64,000 nt of DNA, taken from positions 1-64,000 of the forward strand of contig JAECUM010003627.1 of NCBI GenBank assembly GCA_016617855.1, written 5' to 3'. This document shows, one piece after another, positions 25,295 to 36,272 of this stretch. This DNA is from Megalonaias nervosa. Lineage: Eukaryota; Mollusca; Bivalvia; Unionida; Unionidae. The notes beneath the pieces are model-generated. The model had not been told where the DNA came from and ran no database searches. It saw only the letters and a program-made list of their open reading frames with translations. The translations under genes and the position numbers were made by a program. How positions within the stretch are numbered: the stretch's first letter is position 1; every line of letters begins with the position of its first letter.

Positions 25295-27194
25295 ACAGGC
25301 TTTTCAGAGCACTGTGTTCCGTACAGCATCGCAAATTCGCAAATCGTATCCGCTTCGGTTTTATCGTTCAATTTTCCCGTCAGCGTCTCGAAATGTAGCT
25401 AAAATTTCCATATTTGTTTAGTGCACAAATGATTTAAACATAATTCATATTATCATACAGCGCAACACTGTTTATTTGATTCCTGTTGAAAAAGGCACGT
25501 ATTCTTACATGTAATACGACAAGTTAGTCTTGAGTTCTGGATGAGTCCATATTCGTGGAGGCAAAGAAATCAAAGGAATGCAACTACATCATGGCCGAAT
25601 AAGAAAGTTGATCACTTCTTAATGTCAAATCGACTCTTCCACAGGTCGTGACGGTATTTGATGTAAACAGACCACCGTTTAAGTATGTATTTAATGAGAT
25701 ATGTTACTCAGTACGTTGATTCGAACGTTGTTAAAATACTTCGCGTGCGAGACGAATTAGTTCCTTATAGTTACATTTACAGATGCTAACCTACTGCACT
25801 ACAGGCACAGTTATTGTTCACTACGCTGTGACGAACGAGATACAAGCCCAGAAAGAGAATGATGAGGACATTAGGATAAATGCAACAAAACTGACAATGG
25901 GCCTGAGAACACTAAAATCATGCGGCTTAAACCATAAATACTCAAACAGGAAAGCAGTACGCAAATGCAAACATCGTGTGTTCATTTCAGAACCAAAGAG
26001 ATATCCTGGATATTATTTACGCTTATACCACTTTCCATAAGAGAACAGATGGCGCTATAATTCTTCCTTTATAGAAGAATACTAAATAGTTGTACCACAG
26101 CATCATTCAATTTGAAGCCAGGTGGGCGAAAAAGTCAACCATGGCCGATCATTCATTGCATTGTAAACATTGATTTGTAATTTCAACGCATTTTTCGCTT
26201 ATTGTTTGCCTTGTCTATGCTTTGTAGTAGCTTGTGAAAAAGACTCAGTGAGAGTCGTATTAGTTAAGAACCAGTTTTGTACTATTTGTTACACACACGC
26301 ACACACACAGACACACAGCAGTAATTGTTATCCATATATAATATATGACGATGCGAGACAATAGAGTGAAATTATTCTATATTGACAAAGATTATTATCA
26401 TGCAGGTCAGATAATATATTTAGGTCGTTCCCTCCGAGACACGAACCGAGGATAGCATGAGATTGGATCCAGAGATACCACTTTCTGCTCTGATTAGTAT
26501 GTAATTTGTACATGTCATAGGAATCCGGAGCAACCGTGTATTAAATGACAATTAACTGCTCGGTCGTCATGCGGGTATGTTTCCTGCGCGGTAATGATTA
26601 TACCAACGATTATCTTCCAGCTCATTTTTGGAGATTTGTACATGGTCGAGAAGGTATAGGGGATGATACTTGAAATCAAGGCGAATGTTACAATACCCCT
26701 TTATTTGATCCAAACTGGACTATGGTTGAGTTGCTTATGGTTATTTCTCATAATCACACTTAAAGATGCTTGATCCAATTCACAGTCGAGCAACATGACT
26801 CACTTGGTGAGCATTTAGAAAGTCCACATGTGAAAGCCCTTTGACTTAAACGAATGAGACACCTCTATCACATCACAGAGAAACATTATGTATACAATAT
26901 GCCCTAAAATTAAGATCCATCCCTTCGAACCCTGCCATTGTGATTGTTCCCACCCAAATATAAAACATTATCCCCAAATAAACCAATGTCAGTCGTACCT
27001 TTGGCATTGGACTATCTTTTAACCTTGATCTTTCAAAAATCCAAATGTTTGTCTATTTCTGTAACACTTCCCTCGTTTCTAAGACAACCCAAATTACTTC
27101 TTACGCTGCATAAAGGAAAAATGATCCGAAACAAATCCTTCCATTTTTTATAACTCTTACAAGGAACGTATCTACGAATTTTAGAAGGTCCATG
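25294..27194. other. No recognisable gene
   Basis: The open frame 25783-26040 (85 codons) is the least AT-rich part but matches no family I know. 26944-27153 is likewise featureless. A short (CA)n lies at 26290-26318. Confidence 0.4.
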
Positions 27195-27319
27195 GCCAAT
27201 TCGGCCCAACTCGGAGAGAAAATAAAACCATTCGGCCCAAATTGAAAGCCAATTCAGCCCAATTCGGATGCCAATTCAGCCCAGCTTAACAATTCAAACG
27301 TGACAATACGTTTTTAAAG

Positions 27320-27372
<53 letters not shown>

Positions 27373-28770
27373 CTTCATACTGTTTTTTTAAGTTAACTTG
27401 GACAATTGTTGTATACTGTGTGTATTACCATATAGTTCAAAATTGATAATTTCGACAAGGCGCACTACAATAGGCTTCGTGCCAGGTTTCGGTAGGGAAA
27501 ACACGTATTTTACTCAGATCTTATTCTTCATCTTGCCTTACAATTGTCTAATTTCTTCATCAAACATTTTGTCAAAATGAATATAGGAAATTATTGGGAA
27601 TAAATTTCAAGATCTTATTTATTTCAAATATTTAGTTTTAAAACAAAAATAACTTGCTAAAAGGATTTTTGTCGCTGTGAGAAACAAAGTCCTAAAAGTA
27701 TAAAAACTGAGTCAATCACCTACTCAAATGAGTCAGATAGCAGTGTTTGATTGGTTGAATGCCAGGGATGATGTCGAAATGATCAATTCTAGATTTGGAA
27801 GCAGAACCATGTAGAATGTTTTTGGAGTTTGTCTTTTGGGATATAATGCTTGTTAGGTAATTATAGATCTCGGCCCATAACAGAGTCGGCCAACAGCAAA
27901 GTCGGCCTATTACAGATTCGATCCATACAAATTTAATTAAGAAATTTCCCCATAACATACTCGATCCATTACGGAGTTGGCCCACAACAAATTCGGCCTT
28001 ACCTATGGCACAGCGTATAAGGAAGTTCGTAATTATATAATACAAATTATTCTCTTTACACAGATCTGGCGTTCCATACTTACCCTTGATCTTGTATGGC
28101 TTGCTAACAGTTATTGCTAGTGAACAATAAATAACAGGCAATGTTCTCCTCGGACCAACGTTTGTATTTTTTGTGATCTTGTGTGGATTTGTAACACCTG
28201 TTATTGAAAAAGAAAACATTGTCAGAGAATTTAATCCATTTGGAAAGTTTCGTCTAAATGCATCTCCACTTGAGAATACCTGCCAGGAGTTTTAAGATCT
28301 AACAAATAATATATTGTTATTATTAAAGATACAAGTGCAGCACCTATAAATCGTTATGTTTGTCCAAATATTTTATTTTTTTGTCTTTAACGACATAAAC
28401 GCCAAATCAAACCGTTTTCCAAATGGTTCAGTGATATCATCGCGTATGTAAGATTCTTCTCCTCCATTGAATCAGGAGAGATTGTTAGAATTTGAATATG
28501 TATGTATATTAAGTTCTACTGTTACGTAAATCAATATTGATAATTTTAGCGGAAGTCTTAAATTGAGAATGTGGTGGTGGTGGGGGGGGCATACACTTTG
28601 TAGCTTCACAATTTCAAAAAAATGTATAGAAGCCTCTTAATTAGAATGTATAAGATATGAAGATGTATGATTTTGTGTTTATCTTTCGAGTTGGACCGAA
28701 TTGTCTCCTAAACTGGGCTGACTTGCTTATTTTCGGTCCAATTTGAGCCGAATAGTCTTTGGGCAAAATT
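27195..28770. mobile_element. Inverted arrays of 'TTCGGCCCAA' motifs, foldback-like element candidate
   Basis: The left array (27195-27290) repeats 'ccaattcggcccaa' and 'ccaattcagccca'. The right array (about 28688-28760) carries the complement: 'gagttggaccgaattg', 'actgggctgacttg' and 'ccaatttgagccgaat'. Read inverted, the right array follows a comparable word order to the left. Between them, 27870-28005 has a third cluster with a period near 18 bases ('gagtcggcc', 'aagtcggcc', 'gagttggccc'), and a (TA)n run lies at 27321-27369. Long inverted arrays of short units are typical of foldback-type transposons; no transposase is visible. The 167-codon minus-strand frame 28219-27716 runs through the cluster and looks like chance. 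Confidence 0.45.
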
Positions 28771-29392
28771 TTCTCATTACCATTTAAGAACTACACAATA
28801 ATTTTGCATTGACGGCTCAAAGGAAAAGGCTTCTGCAGTATTCATTAGTTAAACAAGCACTACAAAATTTCGTTTCCAGATACTGCAAAGATATTTTCAG
28901 CAGAAATTACGCTATATACCTTTTTATGAAATGTATCGAAGCGAAATATTGATGAAACTCTATCATCTCCGATTCACTATAAGTACTTTAGTCACCGCAT
29001 AATACCATTACCGGAAATATTTTAATCAAACGTATGGAAATGTGCACCTCTCACAATAGAATATACTGTTGATTTCGTAGCCCTATTGGTATTAAAGTTA
29101 ATGAAAATGCATTTCGCGCTTTACAGTGAAATACTCTATGATAGATTATTTCCATTTGTGACTTACACGCAATTGTAAGTACAGTGTTCAGCACATGAAG
29201 GAGCTTTTTCATACGGTAAATTTGTCTTGTATTTTGAATTTCTTAAAGAAAAATTCACATTTATTCAGATTTTGCAATCCAATTCCCTTTTAATATTTTG
29301 GTATTTCTACTTTTAATCATATAAATTATTATTCATTATTTAATTACCTTTATACATGAAATTTATCGGGAACCTTCATATATTTTTAGACC
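28771..29392. other. No recognisable feature
   Basis: AT-rich unique sequence. Confidence 0.4.
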
Positions 29393-29695
29393 GCTCCGGT
29401 GGCCTAGTGTTTAGAGCATCCGCTTCGGACGCGGGAGGTCGTGGGTTCGATCCCGGACGAGTCATACCAAAGACTTTAGAAAATGGTACTAACAGCTGCC
29501 TCGCTTGGCGCTCAGCATTAAGAGGTTAGTGTTAGGACTGGTCGGCCTGGTGTCAGGGTAATGTGACTGGGTTTGACATCATGTAACATGTCTGCGGCAT
29601 GATGCCCCAGTGCTAGACTTCACTATAAACTGCCACACTGCAGACATCGTAGCGATATGACTGAAAAATTGTTAAAGCTACGTTAAAAATCTAAA

Positions 29696-29751
<56 letters not shown>
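29393..29751 (+). mobile_element. tRNA-Pro-derived SINE, copy 2 (best preserved)
   Basis: The tRNA-like head has an A box 'tggcctagtgtttagag' and a perfect B box 'ggttcgatccc'. The anticodon stem-loop ccgc-ttcggac-gcgg presents CGG (Pro). The 3' half 'gatcccggacgag' matches tRNA-Pro closely. A body of about 240 bases is shared with the other two copies, and the tail is a long (CA)n at 29697-29751. It has no CCA and carries the SINE body, so it is not a functional tRNA gene. Confidence 0.9.
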
Positions 29752-29753
<2 letters not shown>

Positions 29754-30280
29754 AGATATTTTCAACCTATAGTTGTGTTTTCTATTTTTATTGATCGTTT
29801 GGTAATAAACATTTTTGATACATACTATTTTATCATATAACCTCTTGTGTACCATAAAATCCCCAATTAACCAATCTTTCCAAGTCTTATTTTACCGTGA
29901 CATCAAATCGCCGTCTTATTGAACGTTGTTGAAATACTATTCCAGTATCTAACGGTTTACATTTATGGGTCCACTATCTTTATTTCAGTAACTTACATAA
30001 CTAAACAAGATTTTGTTTCCTGGAAATGAACCTCACCATCTATATTGAAAATGTTTTTTTAAAACTAATCTGAATGTTAATATATGAAAGTTTTATATGG
30101 CATCCTATAGAGTGGTACGTGTTTTAGGTTTCATCACGTTCATTGCTTTGCTTAATTCATCATTATCATCACATTATTGTTATTATTATTATTGTTGTTT
30201 TATTATAGGACAGGTTAGGGGATTCAAGAAAAGATTCTCTGAAAGCAATGACAGACAAAATGATAGATAGATTGTTTAAT

Positions 30281-30283
<3 letters not shown>
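29752..30283. other. No recognisable feature
   Basis: AT-rich. A short (ATT)n run lies at about 30177-30193. Confidence 0.4.

Positions 30284-30374
<91 letters not shown>
30284..30374. repeat. (GA)n microsatellite
   Basis: About 45 uninterrupted GA units. Confidence 0.98.
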
Positions 30375-30377
<3 letters not shown>

Positions 30378-33300
30378 TAAATCTATAACGAAATTATATT
30401 AAGTGGATACATCATTGCGCCACTCGTGTTATTTTAATGTGCCACACCTGTTGTTTTGCCTTTATATATGGATATAATACATAACCAGGGTGATGAATCG
30501 GTTACAGTTTGGAAAAGAAGCCAAACCCATGTTCTGTACTGCATTACATTTTTCCACGCCGCAAAAGCTGTTGTTTATGAAGCACTTTAAAGACTGACTA
30601 TGAGGCGTGGAAATAAGATTTGCAAACAAGATAAACCTTTATTTGAATATTTTAGACAGTATCATCCGTATTATAATAACTCGTTGACTGTGGCATAAAT
30701 GTATGCAAGGAAGATGATAGATTAGGTACATAAAGAGTAAATTAAAAGTAGCCTCTGTGCATCGAAGACAACCATAACAATAAAACTTTCAAATACTTTT
30801 AAGTAAGTTAAGCGACCAATGCACATGATTTAGGAAGATGTGCATCTTTTTTATAATTTGCAAGACTATTTATCTACCGTGTACACTATTTATGCTTTGA
30901 GCCACATTAAAACATTCCAAATTGACACAGTCACTGGCATCAATTTGTCCCTTAAATTACCTTTAAATACTTCGTGAGGATTTCAATCGCCTATTGTTGT
31001 ATTTTTATTATTCAATCCAACCTATGCTGGAGAACGCTCCATCGACTTCTATAAATACACACATTTCTTCAAAAGTTCCAAGCGTCATCATAATACAGGG
31101 AGTTTAAGTGGCAAGTATAAATTTACGCAAGATGCTCGGCTGTTTCTTATTTCACAGCAATCATACTCATTTTACCTGTAGAGCCTGCACAATCTGTTTA
31201 CAAAGAACCACTTTAAATTTAAACAGATTGCTACAATAAAGTCTTGGTTTGAAATAAACATTGTATGTATCCTTTCCAAAAGTGAACACGAACATCGTAA
31301 TTATATACTGAATGTCATAATCTCGTTTTGAGTATGTGTATGTGCAGATGTCAAATACTTATGTTCAGATGCAGACAACAACATGTTAGATATAATTAGA
31401 TGTTAATGTCAACATATATTTCTTCTTTTACAATACAGAATCAATGTTTCCACAAACACGAAACGTAATAAACATTTGCAGACATCCTTGCCCAATTATA
31501 TCACTATTTCAAAATTTCAAGAATATATATGTCTATCTGTGTTTGTGTGTAGTATATTTGTTAATGTGATAGGCTATTGTAATTAAATTGGTTTAGATAT
31601 ATTGAATTGCATAAATTTATCACCATGGCACATATCGCTCAATAAACAAAACGTGTTTTTTTTTTTTTACCGTAATCAAGCTGATAAAGTTCATGACGGT
31701 TTGTCCTGAGACGGAATATCTAGTGAATATATTCAGTTTGTAATGGTATATACTTATTGCTTATCCTATTTTGTTAAAAATGATAACTTAGATGATCAGT
31801 TGCATAAATGTATGGCAAAATTCTCGGTAGAAGAAAACAAAACCCTCGTGTTTTATTGAATTATGAACTGGTTACCTGAATGTTACTTTTGTGAATAAAT
31901 TGACAAGTTCTTGCTATGATTTAAAGGCAAGAGCAGCGGATCCAGGACACACATCCAATATTAATGTTGTTCAGATTCTGTTGGGACATATTTTTTTTAT
32001 ATCAATAATCGCTGCTGGTCATTCTTGTCTAAAACCTTAAAGCGACAATGCATTCATTTGGCACAAAATGAATGCAGTTGAGTCTGATTAAATTACAGGT
32101 TATTATAGCTTGAGTAACATAAAATAAGTATCGTTGTCATTATCAAGGTTGAATAAAAATTGCAAAGGTCAAAATTCATATAATAGGGACAGTACTTGTA
32201 GTTTTCCATACAGAGGGAATACATTTATATGGCTTTGTTAGATGCGCTTGAGTACATGTATCACATTATAAAAAGGTGGTTTGCGAAAGAAAGACCTTTC
32301 ATAGATAAATGGATATGTGGAGTTTCCGCATTTGTTTCTTCATCTGTTCACCTGTCTTTCATGAAATGATCGATACATTACGGATTTTCTGCATTACATT
32401 CTTCATGTATTCATTTACCTTCTTGACTGACACCACGATTGGTAAGCTAAATTGCTCTTCATACTCAATTTTTGACGTATTGAAAGCATCTATAAGGCAC
32501 ATGCTGTTTGTTTCCTAAATGGAGTTAAATTGATCTCCTTTATACAAGACATTGACTAACACTTTTGTTATCTCTGACTACTATGTCTGGAATTTCTTGT
32601 TACTTTAAGGTCAATACAGAAAGTTACTTCAATCAATGAAAAAGGAAATGGGCCTATAGAGCATCCGCCAAATAAAATTGTTGCCACGTTCTAAAATGAT
32701 TCGTCAAGCCTTGTACTAAATAACTTATAAGTAGAATCATACATACTAATTTGCAGTATGTCAAACATTTTTATAATAAAAGCAATATAGCGTTTCCCTT
32801 GTTCAATAAATCATTGACTCAATTTGTTGGAAACTATCCTCTTCAACAAACTATACCTATGTAGGCTTTTCTCCTTGAAGATGTATGCTAAAGCGTGGAA
32901 TACGCCATTTCCCAACCTGCTGTTTATCTTCTCGGCCCTAGCATAATTTGGAAATTACAATATATCCCTGTCCGTTTGTACCTGTATCCACTGTTATACG
33001 TATGTATACTCGTAACAATGTCTACTTATCACTGGCCATCCATGCGAGGAACATAAACCCTGCTGTTAGCGAATATTGTTTCAAGCTTGATTTTGTAACG
33101 TGTATGGCATATTGCTGAGTTATCCTTCCATCCATTCAATATATTTTATTTTTATGTAGTTCGTTATTAATTTCCTCACGTAATTAAGTGATGCTTGTGC
33201 ACGCGACTGTGCATTCAGGTAAGTAGTAGTTTTATCCAAACGACTTTATATTGTCAGCCAATTCAACTCCTATCTCTGAAAAAAATATAGTAAGAAGAAT

Positions 33301-33730
33301 CATCAGCTTGTCAGGTCTGCGAACATGTTGGTTTTGTTTCGCGTGTGCAATAGTAAGCATAGTAACCCCTGAATGTATCACTCATCCCATTCACATATTG
33401 AGGGTGTTTCAGTAGCAGGTAGAGTATGAGAGTATTGTATGCCAGTGCTTTTTATTTTGCAGTCGAATAATAGTTTTATATTTGTTATTAAAATATCAAA
33501 TTTAAATAATGGTTCATCTCTCCCATATACTATCTACTAGCGCTGAATGGTCATTGTGATGTGTATGTTTCGTAATTATCATTTATATATTTAAAACTTT
33601 GCATATATTCCTAGTCATGCAAATGCGTTGTCTATTTTACATCTGTTGAATAACGAATATAAACTGCAAATGAAACGTAGTTGTTGTTGTTGTTATAGGG
33701 TTTAACGGTATTTTTCAGCACATGATCGAC
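30375..33730. other. No recognisable gene
   Basis: AT-rich. The frame 32309-32518 encodes a hydrophobic N-terminus ending near a possible donor ('gattggtaagc'), so it could be a signal-peptide exon, but nothing follows that supports a gene. At 32994-33018, 'tgttatacgtatg' runs into 'tactcgtaaca', the two ends of the solo-LTR family without a body. Confidence 0.4.
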
Positions 33731-33981
33731 CACTCCGGAGGCTTAGTGGTTAGAGCATCCGCTTCGGATGCGGAAGGTCGTGGGTTCGATCCCCGACCGA
33801 GTCATACCAAAGACTTGTAAAAATAGTACTAACAGCTGCCTCGCTTGGCGCTCAGCATTAAAAGGTTAGTGTTAGGACTGGTCGGCCTGGTGTCACTATA
33901 AACTGCCACACTGCAGACATCTTAGCGATATGACTGAAAATTTGTTAAATCTACGTTAAAAATCCAATCACACACACACAC
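33731..33981 (+). mobile_element. tRNA-Pro-derived SINE, copy 3 (internal deletion)
   Basis: The head has 'ttcggat' in the anticodon loop (CGG, Pro) and an intact B box 'ggttcgatcccc'. Compared with copy 2, the body jumps from 'ggcctggtgtca' to 'ctataaactgcc', losing about 95 bases. The tail is a short (CA)n. Confidence 0.9.
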
Positions 33982-33987
33982 TCAGCA

Positions 33988-34200
33988 CAAGGTAGACTAC
34001 AACATGGTGGCCAGTATAAATGGTGGAGGAAAAACCAGGGAAAGCCACGGAAAGAACCATCGACCCACAAGATGCTACTGGCAAGCTTTCTCACGTACCC
34101 ACAGTGGTCGAGCCTGAGACTCGAACCCACTCAGACAGAGGTGAGATGGCAGTGATCCTTAACGATGAGCGCTTTAGACAAGTCGGCCACTCGGGGCGCC
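33988..34200 (-). mobile_element. tRNA-Leu-like SINE, copy 1
   Basis: On the minus strand the head reads 'cgagtggccgacttgtctaa' (A-box region, resembling tRNA-Leu), then 'gggttcgagtctc' (B box). The body is 'gtgagaaagcttgcc' followed by 'tttttcctccacca'. It sits immediately downstream of the (CA)n tail of the preceding SINE, in the opposite direction. The frame 34020-34232 is a shadow of it. Confidence 0.8.
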
Positions 34201-34300
34201 GACTGTGCAAATGTAACATAACGCCTATCTGAAGTAAGTAAATTTAGCAAGCTGTACTGAGAATATCTTTCAATAGCACGAACAGTACAATTTGATCTTG

Positions 34301-34375
34301 TTTATTGAGGTTATATTAGCAGTTGCTTATTGAGCTTATATTAGCAGTTGCTTATTGAGGTTATATTGGCAGTTC
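34301..34375. repeat. Three tandem copies of a 25-bp unit
   Basis: Units at 34301-34325, 34326-34350 and 34351-34375 read 'cttattgaggttatattag' plus 'cagttg', with one to three differences each. Confidence 0.95.
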
Positions 34376-34649
34376 AATTGTGTTTTCTCCATGTAGCATA
34401 ATGTTAGCTGTAACAGGATACATGCCTTTGATAGTCCGTCTCTACCTGAAACATGTCATACTCAATATGTTATCTGCGAATGTTTGATAAGTCTGCTAAT
34501 TCCATGACATATAGGCAGTCTTTTCTACGATGCACACAAAATGTCGTTACTATATGGGACGCTTAGATGCATATCCTTCATGCAGTGCTTCTCTTAGATT
34601 AAAGATTACATATTCAGATCATGATCAATGATAGTAAACACGTTTATTT

Positions 34650-34990
34650 GAATCTGACTCTCAATCTGATTAGAATCAGATATCCACTGTCTTACGTGAA
34701 GATCGGACGACAACGTTTTTAGGGTCATGTTCTATGACCTTTGAATTAGCCAATGGATATGTAGCTTTTAATTATCTGAAAGTCAATAAAATCGTTCGGT
34801 ACACATTCATGCCCTCCAACCACAGTGCTATGTCTCCAAACGCGAATATATTAGACTTCATCTAATTGGTTGATAAACTTGGCGATTATGGTAATAACAT
34901 AGGTTACCAGAACATGACCCCTAAGCGGTCGCTGTCACATCTTCATGTATATAAGCGGATATCCGATTTTAATCAGATTGATCTGAATCT
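34650..34990. mobile_element. ~340-bp MITE-like element with ~80-bp terminal inverted repeats
   Basis: The left arm starts near 34650 and runs through 'caatctgattagaatc', 'agatatcc' and 'gtgaagat' to 'agggtcatgttct' (about 34731). The right arm (about 34912-34990) is its inverse complement: 'agaacatgacccc' through 'catcttcat' and 'ggatatccgattttaatc' to 'agattgatctgaatc'. The ~180-base centre is not symmetric and has no coding potential. No clear target-site duplication is seen, so superfamily cannot be assigned. Confidence 0.75.
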
Positions 34991-35185
34991 AAGACATCAG
35001 TTTTCCATCAGGCAATTTATAAATTTGTTGCCAAAGTTGACTTAAAGTGGAGACTGACCTACATCCTAACTCTATTATTGTGTCTTAGGATTTTATTGCA
35101 ATGTTGTTTACTTGAAAAATGACCAATTCACGCCCTAACATCCGAAGCAGTATTGGTGGTATTATGGTGTTCAGATCTTAATTTG

Positions 35186-35186
35186 G

Positions 35187-35239
<53 letters not shown>
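35186..35239. repeat. (TTA)n microsatellite
   Basis: About seventeen ATT units directly before the decayed LTR piece. Confidence 0.95.
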
Positions 35240-35240
<1 letters not shown>

Positions 35241-35597
35241 CTGGAATTACAGTGAAATCAGACAAGGACATTCTGGATTATATTATTGTGATACAACAAA
35301 CGACTATTAGCACATCGCCACGCTAAAGAAAATGGCACATTTATCACTTTTGGAAATTACAGGGACATCAATACATTCCACATCGGAATGTATTTCGAAA
35401 ACCACTTGAATTCAAATGGTACTTGAAACATATGGACTTGTGATAGGATTTTGATGACTATACTGACGGTTGCTTAGAAAGGTTTTACTTTGTGTAATAG
35501 AAATAAATAAATTATTTGTTGAATTTTACTAAACTTATTTGCTTTCGCTCTTATCGTTTGCTTAGTATAAGACCATAGAGTCTTAGCAGCAACCCGT
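35240..35597 (+). mobile_element. Decayed 3' part of the solo-LTR family
   Basis: It shares 'ggacttgtgataggat', then 'aaataaattatttgttgaa', 'acaaacttatt'-like and 'catagagtc' words, in the same order as LTR copies 1-3. The 5' half and the terminal 'gtaaca' are lost or replaced. Confidence 0.55.
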
Positions 35598-35749
35598 ATG
35601 GCTAGATGCGATCATATTATTAAAACCCACTGTGTTGCCTTAAATTGACGTGTATTTACATATCTACCAGATCAGATGAAAAAGACAGAAATCTACCCCT
35701 AAACCATATATGTTACATAGGTATTAAGGGAGTAGCCTCAATAGATGTG

Positions 35750-35984
35750 TTTTTTTTGCTTGGGGTTTAATGCACATGTAAGGACATGATAGGCTGTGTA
35801 TGGCCACCAATATGCTTTGTGGAGGAAGAACCCAGAGATTTTCTAGCAAGAAGTACTGATCCACGGGAAGTTCCTGGCAAACATTCTCACATACCCATGC
35901 TGCCCCAGCTTGAGACTCGAACATACGTTGACAGAGGTGATATGTAAGGTCTAGCTCCTTATACCCGCGGCCACTCGTGGCCCC
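35750..35984 (-). mobile_element. tRNA-Leu-like SINE, copy 2
   Basis: The minus-strand head is 'ggccacgagtggccgcgggt', with B box 'tgttcgagtctc' and body 'gtgagaatgtttgccagg'. The 3' end is 'gcattaaaccccaagc' followed by A8, a terminus common in molluscan SINEs. The 119-codon minus-strand frame 36083-35724 simply reads through it. Confidence 0.8.
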
Positions 35985-36196
35985 ATTTAGATGCATGATA
36001 ATCAACAGGAGTATATAGGCTGATAGATAATGACAAACTGTACAGTTATCGTAAATAGAAACTGACATGAAGAACATATACATGCAAAGTCAAGTATACA
36101 TATCTCCATACATACATTCATATTGTATATTCGAAATATTGTATATTCGAAATATTTAATGTATATCTTCGGGATTCATTCGTATGCAGGTTCGAG

Positions 36197-36198
36197 CG

Positions 36199-36267
<69 letters not shown>
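36197..36267. repeat. (GA)n microsatellite
   Basis: About 35 GA units starting after 'cgagcgagcgag'. Confidence 0.98.

Positions 36268-36272
<5 letters not shown>

Noticed and set aside
27716..28219. 167-codon minus-strand frame, the longest contiguous one in its region
   Set aside because: It runs through the GTCGGCC repeat cluster, has no recognisable domain and probably reflects repeat composition.
29393..29470. Possible functional tRNA-Pro gene
   Set aside because: The tRNA-like head continues into a body and (CA)n tail shared with two other loci, so it is a SINE.
32309..32518. Possible signal-peptide exon with a donor site
   Set aside because: Hydrophobic frames are common in AT-rich DNA and no downstream exon supports it.
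34020..34232. 70-codon frame at 34.0 kb
   Set aside because: It lies on the opposite strand of a tRNA-Leu-like SINE.
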